A stretch of 6,539 bases of DNA from Flavobacteriaceae bacterium (GTDB lineage: Bacteria > Bacteroidota > Bacteroidia > Flavobacteriales > Flavobacteriaceae): assembly GCA_947377425.1 (NCBI GenBank), contig CANCFZ010000134.1, forward strand, positions 1 to 6,539, given 5' to 3'. Shown one piece after another: positions 1 to 5,190 of the stretch; the stretch's first letter is position 1, and every line of letters begins with the position of its first letter. The notes under the pieces are model-generated. The model saw nothing but the letters and a program-made list of their open reading frames with translations, was not told where the DNA came from and searched no databases. The translations under genes and the position numbers were made by a program.

Positions 1-1673
1 TTTTAATAGTCTTATTAAGCTTACATCTTAATTTATTTTCTCAAGAAACAAAACAAATGCTTACAAATTCAGCTTTTGATTATGTTCAGAAAAAAGAGTT
101 TAATAAAGCAATAGATTGTTATTCTCAATTAATTCAAAATGATCCAAAAGATTCTTATTCTTATTTTGATAGAGGTTTGACCAAAATTAAAATTGATGAT
201 TATAATGGAGCTATTGATGATTTTAGCAAGGCTATTGAAATAGAGTCTTCCGAATCGGATTATTATCAATATCGAGCAAAAATGAAAATGAAAATGAAAC
301 GATATAGTGATGCTATTCTTGATCTTAATAAAGCTATCGAATTAGAACCTACAAATTCAAATTTGTATTATTTCAGAGGATTGAGTAACGTAGCATTAAA
401 AAAATACAAAAGTGGAATTACCGATTATTCTACTGCTATTGAAAAGAGGAACGACAATATTGAAGCTTATTCGGATAGAGCTAATTTAAAAATAAAGCAA
501 GGAAATTTAAAAGGTGCACTATCTGATTTTAATAAAATTATCAAAATTAATTCTTCTAATGAAGAAGCTTTTATAAATAGAGCTAATCTAAAGATGAAAC
601 TTAAAAACTATAAAGAAGCTTTAAAAGATTGTGAACAAACTTTAAAATTAAATTCAAATAACGGTAAAGCAAGAAAACTTCTTGAAAAACTAAAAAAGAT
701 TGGTTTTAAAAGTGACATATTCTCTTTAAATAAAGAAATTAAAATCGAAGGCCGAGCTCAAGGCACAACTTATCATATAGTTTACATAGATTCAAAAGAA
801 AGAAATTTTATAAATGAAATTGATGCTCTTTTAAAAGATTTTGATTTATCGGTTTCAACTTACAATCCTAATTCCATTATTTCAAAAGTAAATATAAATC
901 AAGAGGTTGTTGTAGACAACTACTTTATAACTTGTTTTAACAAAGCAAAAGAAGTATGGAAAAACTCTGACGGTGCTTTTGACCCTACTGTAGCACCATT
1001 GACTAATTTATGGGGATTTGGTCCTGCAAAAAAAACAACAATAGAGAAACCTAAAATTGACAGTATATTACAATTTGTTGGCTTTAATTTAATTGAACTT
1101 AAAGGCAATCGAATCATAAAAAAAGATCCTCGTGTTTCATTAGATTTTAATGCTTTTGCTCAAGGATATTCTGTAGATGTTGTGTCTGACTTTTTAAATA
1201 AAAAAGGGATTAAATCCTATAGTGTAGAAATTGGTGGTGAAGTTTTTGCAAAAGGAACAGATTCCAATGGTAAAATTTGGACCATAGGAATTGAACAACC
1301 TTTTGACAATAAAGAAAGTCTAAATCCAATAAAAGCTATTGTTACATTAAAAGATAGAGCGCTCTCAACTTCAGGAAACAATAGAAGATATGTTATAATA
1401 GATGGAATAAAATATGCTCATCATTTAGACCCAAAAACAGGTTATCCAGCAAAAAATAATTTATTAAGTGCCTCTGTTATTGCAAAAGATTGCATTTCAT
1501 CAGACTCTAATGCTACTGGAATTTTAGTAATGGGATTAGATAAAGCAAAAATATTTTTAGCCAATCATCCTGAATTGCAAGCTTATCTAACCTATTCGGA
1601 TGATAAAGGAAATTACCAATATTACCAAACCCCTGAAATACACTCTATAATTAAAGAAATAGATGAAAAATAA
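1..1673 (+). CDS. TPR-repeat / ApbE fusion: FAD:protein FMN transferase, 5'-partial
   Basis: ApbE enzymes cleave FAD and attach FMN covalently to a Thr/Ser of extracytoplasmic proteins, using Mg2+. The frame is open from nt 3. An ATG exists at 57, but the 18 codons before it read LIVLLSLHLNLFSQETKQ, the hydrophobic end of a signal peptide with a Bacteroidota-type FSQ cleavage site. The true start is therefore upstream and ATG 57 is internal. Counting from that Met, residues 2-203 form about six 34-residue TPRs (recurring A-I-D-L/F-x-K-A-I pattern). ApbE spans roughly 228-525: GRAQGTTYHIVY (232), DLSVSTYNPNS (263), GAFDPTVAPLTNLWGFG (306), LDFNAFAQGYSVD (362), EIGGEV (391), HHLDPKTGYPA (455) and SDSNATGILVMG (482). 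D483 and T487 match the usual metal-site Asp and Thr; the more usual ADAYATA is altered to SDSNATG, but these two residues are kept. Family ApbEs are about 330 residues, so the TPR extension is unusual. It converges on a redox operon whose last product is a possible target. Confidence 0.93.
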   Translation, partial: LIVLLSLHLNLFSQETKQMLTNSAFDYVQKKEFNKAIDCYSQLIQNDPKDSYSYFDRGLTKIKIDDYNGAIDDFSKAIEIESSESDYYQYRAKMKMKMKRYSDAILDLNKAIELEPTNSNLYYFRGLSNVALKKYKSGITDYSTAIEKRNDNIEAYSDRANLKIKQGNLKGALSDFNKIIKINSSNEEAFINRANLKMKLKNYKEALKDCEQTLKLNSNNGKARKLLEKLKKIGFKSDIFSLNKEIKIEGRAQGTTYHIVYIDSKERNFINEIDALLKDFDLSVSTYNPNSIISKVNINQEVVVDNYFITCFNKAKEVWKNSDGAFDPTVAPLTNLWGFGPAKKTTIEKPKIDSILQFVGFNLIELKGNRIIKKDPRVSLDFNAFAQGYSVDVVSDFLNKKGIKSYSVEIGGEVFAKGTDSNGKIWTIGIEQPFDNKESLNPIKAIVTLKDRALSTSGNNRRYVIIDGIKYAHHLDPKTGYPAKNNLLSASVIAKDCISSDSNATGILVMGLDKAKIFLANHPELQAYLTYSDDKGNYQYYQTPEIHSIIKEIDEK

Positions 1674-1674
1674 A

Positions 1675-1704
1675 AAAGGCATCTAATAGATGCCTTTAAT
1701 TTTC
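1675..1704. terminator. bidirectional Rho-independent terminator
   Basis: A perfect 10-bp stem, AAAGGCATCT (1675-1684) with AGATGCCTTT (1688-1697), encloses a 3-nt AAT loop. It is followed by TTTAATTTT on the plus strand and by a T-rich run on the minus strand (complement of 1668-1677). It starts 2 nt after the ApbE stop and lies 20 nt beyond the stop of the convergent DUF2271-like gene, so it can end transcription from both sides. Confidence 0.88.
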
Positions 1705-1716
1705 TGTGATAAAAAA

Positions 1717-2604
1717 TTATTTATCTAAAATAACTTTATAACTTGATTGCCCTGTTTCATTTGAAACAATAACTATATATTCACCACCATTCAAATTTGA
1801 TAAATCAACTTTTTTAGTAGTGATAGCTTGGTCCGTGATTTCCTCATTGTAAACTACTTGACCTAAAGCATTTAACACTTTAACATTTTTTACATCGGTT
1901 TTGAAGTCAATATTAAAGAATCCTTTGCTAGGATTTGGATAAATAACTGCCATTTCTTCATTAGAAAATTGCTCATTTGCAGCAACACTTGGAGCCCAAG
2001 TTAATGTAATATTTTTAAAAGAAGCATCATCTACAGTTGGTGTTGGTGCAGCAGTATTAGTTGTACCTGTATAAGTAACAGCAGTTCCATTTTTATTAAA
2101 TTGGAAATATCTTTGTTCTATTGAGCTAGTACCTTCATCCCATGCTTTTTCTAAACAAACTCTAAACAAACCATCAGTTACTGTTGTAGGAACATTCCAA
2201 GTAATTGTTCTTACAGTAGCACCCGCAGTAATTGTTGAACTTGAAGTACCACCAGTTGCTAAAGTTGCAGTTGTAGAATTCCCATTTAATAATTTCCATT
2301 GAGGTTCGTGATCTGAAGTGCTATTTCCACAACAGTAACGTAAATAAGTTGCATATATTGCACCATTATGAGCAGTTGTAGATTGACCAGTTGTTAAATG
2401 TGTAGTTTCACTAATACAACTTTTTCCAGTAGTTCCAGTATTTTCAATCCATGCAGCTAGTGTATGTCTAGTTCCTCCATATGATGCACTAGTTTGAGCA
2501 GCATCTGTAAATGTAAAAGTTAAAGTTCCTGCCGTCTGCGCCTTCAAAGATGTTGAAAAGCATACTAATAATGCTATAACAACCAATTTGTAAATATTTT
2601 TCAT
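1717..2604 (-). CDS. DUF2271-like secreted protein with T9SS type A sorting domain
   Basis: This 295-residue protein has a signal peptide (1-23, ending SLKAQ). Its central domain (about 26-205) resembles DUF2271 periplasmic proteins: GTLTFTFTD (26), HTLAAWIENTG (47), a W-containing segment (PQWKLL, 101), VRTITWNVP (131), then GLFRVCLEKAWDEG (145). C63, C91, C92 and C150 could form disulfides. Residues 127-130 are AGAT, where DUF2271 proteins may carry [ST]GAT as I recall the family; this resembles the core of ApbE flavinylation motifs, but the leading Ser/Thr and an upstream Asp are missing. The C-terminus (218-295) is a typical T9SS type A domain: AVIYPNPSKGFFNIDF, KVLNALGQVVY, DLSNLNGGEYIVIV and SYKVILDK. 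The product should therefore cross the inner membrane by Sec and the outer membrane by T9SS, ending on the surface or released. It is the last gene of the five-gene operon, 25 nt after the YceI gene. The DUF2271 call is from remembered family patterns and is moderate; the sorting domain is clear. Confidence 0.8.
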   Translation of the reverse strand: MKNIYKLVVIALLVCFSTSLKAQTAGTLTFTFTDAAQTSASYGGTRHTLAAWIENTGTTGKSCISETTHLTTGQSTTAHNGAIYATYLRYCCGNSTSDHEPQWKLLNGNSTTATLATGGTSSSTITAGATVRTITWNVPTTVTDGLFRVCLEKAWDEGTSSIEQRYFQFNKNGTAVTYTGTTNTAAPTPTVDDASFKNITLTWAPSVAANEQFSNEEMAVIYPNPSKGFFNIDFKTDVKNVKVLNALGQVVYNEEITDQAITTKKVDLSNLNGGEYIVIVSNETGQSSYKVILDK

Positions 2605-2629
2605 GATTTTCGTCTTTTTTATTAAACTT

Positions 2630-3175
2630 TTATTTTTTATCTTCTAAATCTAATTTAATAGATATTTTAGCTGTTTCGGCTAATGTTTTCTTAGCCATTG
2701 CTGGCACTTCAAGTTTATAATCGCTTAATTTTACAACAAAATTACCTGCAATTTCTAATTTACCACCTGCATTTGAGATTGTAACTTTAGTTTTCACTTT
2801 GTTAGTTACACCGTGAATAGTCAAGTCACCTTCAACATCATAAGTTCCAGTTTTTCCGTCATATCCAACAACTTTTCCATTAAAACTTGTTTTAGGAAGT
2901 TTATCACTTTCCATATAGTTTTCATTGAAATGTTCTTCCATTAAAGGAGATTTGAACTTAAATGATTTCACCATTCCTTGAAGAACTAACTGACCTGTAG
3001 TTTTATCAAAAATTGAAGAAACTGTATTGTTAGTAGCAATAACAGGATCCATAGCTCCTGGAACTGTAGCGTCAAATTTTATCTCTCCTGAACGAGTCAT
3101 CATTTTTTGAGAAAATGCAACTGTTGAGAAAACCAAACATACCATTGAAATTAAAATCTTTTTCATATCAGTCAT
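2630..3175 (-). CDS. YceI family secreted protein
   Basis: YceI proteins are small secreted lipocalin-like beta-barrels that bind isoprenoid or other lipophilic molecules; many are found near cytochromes. Here 181 residues start with a signal peptide ending VAFSQ (residue 23). The mature part shows the family hallmarks: an early beta strand GEIKFDA (30), PLMEEHFNENYMESDKLPKTSF (77-98; the EEHFN...YME..K.P...F signature), GDLTIHGVTNKV (116-127), and the C-terminal strand KISIKLDL (170-177). Two ATG codons compete, 3175 and 3166. The first has the A-rich upstream sequence (TTAAAA) favoured in Bacteroidota; the second would give a more standard MKKILIS signal-peptide start. Neither has a Shine-Dalgarno. 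Being in one operon with a cytochrome lipoprotein and a DUF5777 barrel suggests a ligand such as a quinone, but nothing in the sequence fixes the ligand. Confidence 0.92.
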   Translation of the reverse strand: MTDMKKILISMVCLVFSTVAFSQKMMTRSGEIKFDATVPGAMDPVIATNNTVSSIFDKTTGQLVLQGMVKSFKFKSPLMEEHFNENYMESDKLPKTSFNGKVVGYDGKTGTYDVEGDLTIHGVTNKVKTKVTISNAGGKLEIAGNFVVKLSDYKLEVPAMAKKTLAETAKISIKLDLEDKK

Positions 3176-3192
3176 TTTTAATTGTTTATTAT

Positions 3193-3561
3193 TTATTGTT
3201 CAGGATAATTATTGTTTATCCAATTAGTAATTGTTGTAATACTTCCACTTGATAATGGAGCATCACTCTTAGGCATTCTATCAGAAGTACATGAACTAGA
3301 TAGAATACTACATAACAATTTGTTGCTATTTGTTCCATTTTGAGCATCCACCACATTTTGATAAGTATCTAAATCTGGGTAATTCCCTTGTCCACTTTGT
3401 GAATGACATGACACACATTTTGCGTCTATGATTGGTTTTACATTTTTAACATAAGTTGGATTTGTAATTACTCCTTCTAAATCTTGTTGTGTTCTAGAAT
3501 CACAAGAGACAAAAAATGCAATTCCTACTAATAATGCTATAACTAATTTTACTTTTTTCAT
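3193..3561 (-). CDS. monoheme cytochrome c lipoprotein
   Basis: The 122-residue product starts with a lipoprotein signal (MKKVKLVIALLVGIAFFVSC), with C20 the likely lipidated Cys, so it is membrane-anchored on the periplasmic side or at the cell surface. One c-type heme site, CVSCH at 49-53, gives Cys49/Cys52 thioethers and His53 as axial ligand; Met96 in RMPKSDAPLS is the likely distal ligand. The layout (VKPIIDAKCVSCHS, then PDLDTYQNVV, MP, and C-terminal ITTITNWINNNYP) fits small Bacteroidota electron-carrier cytochromes with a WI..G/N ending. Extra Cys84 and Cys91 in LLCSILSSSC are close enough to form a disulfide. The gene lies 12 nt after the DUF5777 gene and 17 nt before the YceI gene, in one operon. 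It is the only clear redox-cofactor protein of the operon and so marks its function as electron transfer; its partner is not shown. Confidence 0.93.
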   Translation of the reverse strand: MKKVKLVIALLVGIAFFVSCDSRTQQDLEGVITNPTYVKNVKPIIDAKCVSCHSQSGQGNYPDLDTYQNVVDAQNGTNSNKLLCSILSSSCTSDRMPKSDAPLSSGSITTITNWINNNYPEQ

Positions 3562-3573
3562 ATCTATTTTATA

Positions 3574-4443
3574 TTAAAAAACTCTATACATGTTAAATCC
3601 GAAGAAAATTCCTCTGCCACCTTTAATTCCAGATGCTGTTGTGTAATAAGCAACATCATTCATTGTTTGACTGTTAGAGAAAACTAATTGAAATACGTGT
3701 CCACCTGTTTCAATATCTAATCCTAAAGATATAGGATTATGAACTGAATAGTCATATGCTTCTGGTAAATTCAATCTTGCAGCATAATCTAAATTAATAC
3801 TCAATCTTTTTGAGATTTTACATCTTGCTCCAGTACCCAATAAAAAAGTATTTTTTTGGTCTGCCAATTCATCATATAAGTTTTTATGAATAAACATTGG
3901 ATTCACTTGAAATGACAAAGAACTATTTACTTTTCTTGAGACAATCAATTGAGACGAATAAGCAAAACGATCACTAGCTCTTAAATCTGGATATAAAGTT
4001 GTTTTTAAATCACTTCTGATATCCATAGTATTGTATCCTACAATCGTTACGGGAAAGCCACCATCTATTTGATTAGCCAATTTGTATTTTACAGCCAATT
4101 CATAGGTTTTTTGATACGTTTGTCTTGATAAACCAAGAGACAACCAATTTGTAACACCATAAATACCACCTAATTTAGTATAGGCAGCATCTAATCCAAA
4201 AAAGTTATTCATTCCATTTGTTAAATCTCCAAAACGGTGAGAAACTAGAAAATAGAACTCTCCTTTCATAGGAAGTTTTGTTGATTGCATGTTTACCACT
4301 TGCAAACCTTTGAAGGCAGCAGATGAGATTTCTTTTTTGTCGGATTTTGTTGCATCCAATTCGTTCATCAAATCATCTTGAGCATTGGCAAAACCAAAGC
4401 AAAAAAGAAAGAAAGCAGAAAGTGTGATTTTTAGTAATTTCAT
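3574..4443 (-). CDS. DUF5777-type outer-membrane beta-barrel protein
   Basis: The 289-residue product has a signal peptide (1-21, ending GFANA) and then a short acidic/lysine-rich stretch (DDLMNELDATKSDKKEIS). The remainder is made of alternating amphipathic strands and ends in the aromatic residue Phe (YRVF), as outer-membrane barrels do. Segments typical of the Bacteroidota DUF5777 family are QVVNMQSTKLPMKGEFYFLVSHRFG (48-72), FFGLDAAYTKLGGIYGVTNWLSLGLSR (81-107), VNPMFIHKN (180), INLDYAARLN (216) and GHVFQLVFSNSQTMND (248-263), where HVFQLV.SN..... is a frequent signature. The family's molecular role is not established; it often accompanies YceI and cytochrome genes, as here, and could be a pore or scaffold for outer-membrane electron carriers (inference). 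Spacing is 11 nt to the OB-fold gene upstream and 12 nt to the cytochrome gene downstream. The single cysteine in the mature part is C208. Confidence 0.85.
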   Translation of the reverse strand: MKLLKITLSAFFLFCFGFANAQDDLMNELDATKSDKKEISSAAFKGLQVVNMQSTKLPMKGEFYFLVSHRFGDLTNGMNNFFGLDAAYTKLGGIYGVTNWLSLGLSRQTYQKTYELAVKYKLANQIDGGFPVTIVGYNTMDIRSDLKTTLYPDLRASDRFAYSSQLIVSRKVNSSLSFQVNPMFIHKNLYDELADQKNTFLLGTGARCKISKRLSINLDYAARLNLPEAYDYSVHNPISLGLDIETGGHVFQLVFSNSQTMNDVAYYTTASGIKGGRGIFFGFNMYRVF

Positions 4444-4454
4444 TTTTTAATTAA

Positions 4455-4862
4455 TTATTTATTTATAGAACATTGATCCAAATTTAAGCCACCCATTAAG
4501 TCATCATAACCTACAACTCTACCTTTAATTGTAACCGTTTGACCAGCTTTTAAAGTAGCATTGGCAGTTGTGAAATTGCAAATTCCTATTTCATCAATAA
4601 TAACTTCTTTGTCATTTACAGAAGTTACTACACCCGAAATTGCAACTGGTTTATTAAGATATTTTTCATTTGCAGTAGCTTCATTCGCTGTAAATTCTGC
4701 TACGATATCTTTAGTTTTTAATGTATAAACAGCTTCTTCTGATTGTACATCTCTTTTCCCTAGATTATTAACCAAATAGTCTTTTATAATAGGAAAAGTG
4801 AAATAGCCAACTACTATTAAAACAACTATAACTATTAATCCTTTTTTTAGATTTTTATTCAT
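4455..4862 (-). CDS. membrane-anchored OB-fold (tRNA_anti-like) protein
   Basis: The product is 135 residues. Residues 7-23 are a hydrophobic anchor (GLIVIVVLIVVGYFTF) after a Lys-rich N-terminus, leaving the remainder outside the membrane. Residues 48-133 match the tRNA_anti-like OB-fold pattern: DIVAEFTANEATANEKYLNKPVAISG (52-77), VIIDEIGICNF (87-97), LKAGQTVTIKGRVVGYDDLMGG (104-125) and a final strand NLDQCSI. C95 and C131 may pair. Despite the family name, such secreted OB domains are not expected to bind tRNA; the ligand is unknown. I chose ATG 4862. The frame can be extended to TTG 4916, but that TTG is part of the -7 promoter box and lies upstream of the expected transcript start, and the added 18 residues would only push the membrane anchor inward. 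It is the first gene of the operon, preceded by a leader of about 45 nt. Confidence 0.85.
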   Translation of the reverse strand: MNKNLKKGLIVIVVLIVVGYFTFPIIKDYLVNNLGKRDVQSEEAVYTLKTKDIVAEFTANEATANEKYLNKPVAISGVVTSVNDKEVIIDEIGICNFTTANATLKAGQTVTIKGRVVGYDDLMGGLNLDQCSINK

Positions 4863-4882
4863 TTTTTTTAAATATTTCTTAT

Positions 4883-4899
4883 CCTTTATCGATAAAAGG
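4883..4899 (-). repeat. near-palindrome in the operon leader
   Basis: CCTTTATCGATAAAAGG is a 12-bp perfect palindrome (TTTATCGATAAA, 4885-4896) extended to CC/GG ends with one extra A. It sits roughly at +8 to +24 of the predicted operon transcript, about 20 nt before the start codon. It could form a small hairpin in the mRNA or be a dimeric repressor site; the sequence does not decide between these. Confidence 0.5.
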
Positions 4900-4913
4900 T
4901 ATTGTTTGAACGT

Positions 4914-4921
4914 CAAAATTA
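4914..4921 (-). promoter_or_regulatory. operon promoter, -7 box TAATTTTG
   Basis: The minus strand reads TAATTTTG, an exact match to the Bacteroidota -7 consensus TAnnTTTG. A transcript would start near 4907, about 45 nt before ATG 4862. No TTG appears at the expected -33 distance (around 4940-4945), where the sequence is ATTATGG, so the promoter may need an activator. Confidence 0.65.
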
Positions 4922-4937
4922 CTATTTTTTTACTATT

Positions 4938-4969
4938 TCCATAATATAACTCCTTAATATTTCCTTAAT
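4938..4969 (-). repeat. three TCCWTAAT direct repeats upstream of the operon promoter
   Basis: The plus strand shows TCCATAAT at 4938-4945, TCCTTAAT at 4951-4958 and TCCTTAAT at 4962-4969, with periods of 13 and 11 bp. Read toward the operon they are ATTAAGGA, ATTAAGGA, ATTATGGA. The proximal copy overlaps the expected -33 region, and the distal two lie around -44 to -62, on about the same helix face. This is a typical layout for an activator site, though AT-rich context makes chance similarity possible. Confidence 0.4.
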
Positions 4970-5032
4970 TTGATTTTAACAAAAAACTATTTCGATTTAG
5001 CTAACAAAATTGCAACATTCCTGTAGAATAAG

Positions 5033-5060
5033 TGTTACACAATTACTATCAAATGTTACA
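5033..5060 (+). repeat. TGTTACA direct repeat, 21-bp period
   Basis: TGTTACA occurs at 5033-5039 and 5054-5060, exactly two helical turns apart. A looser copy, AATGTTTGCAT, is at 5067-5077, and an inverted relative, ATTGCAACATTC, at 5009-5020. The site is about 110-140 bp upstream of both predicted transcript starts, so it could serve a shared regulator. Repeat spacing is like that of LytTR-type regulators, but the bases fit the LytTR consensus poorly. Confidence 0.4.
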
Positions 5061-5157
5061 TAAATTAATGTTTGCATTGATAATAAATCAAACTCATTAA
5101 ATAATAAACGAAAACATCACATCAATAGTTTCAGCATTATTTAAATAAAACTTATTC

Positions 5158-5165
5158 TATCTTTG
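5158..5165 (+). promoter_or_regulatory. sensor kinase promoter, -7 box TATCTTTG
   Basis: TATCTTTG matches TAnnTTTG exactly. Transcription would start near 5171, leaving a leader of about 20 nt before the TTG start codon at 5191. A clear -33 TTG is not visible. Confidence 0.65.
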
Positions 5166-5190
5166 TTTTGATAAGTTAAAACAATACATT

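Larger units (their letters stand above)
4863..5190. promoter_or_regulatory. divergent intergenic regulatory region
   Basis: These 328 nt lie between the start codons of the OB-fold operon (leftward) and the sensor kinase gene (rightward). I see no convincing gene in it: frames are short and there is no RNA-gene signature. It holds one TAnnTTTG promoter box for each direction, three TCCWTAAT repeats near the operon promoter, two TGTTACA repeats in the middle, and a near-palindrome in the operon leader; each is listed separately. Confidence 0.7.

Noticed and set aside
279..296. Three tandem AAAATG hexamers as a phase-variation tract
   Set aside because: The unit is two codons long (KMKMKM) within a TPR, so copy-number changes would not shift the frame, and three copies is few.
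920..1117. 65-codon minus-strand frame
   Set aside because: It lies fully inside the conserved ApbE domain on the other strand and shows no family features; it is a shadow frame.
5031..5060. Canonical LytTR-binding direct repeat
   Set aside because: The 21-bp period fits, but only the GTT core agrees; flanking positions miss the consensus, so no LytTR assignment is made.
5053..5100. Possible 15-codon peptide starting ATG in the intergenic region
   Set aside because: Very short, no ribosome-site context or recognisable composition, and it overlaps the repeat region; expected by chance in AT-rich DNA.
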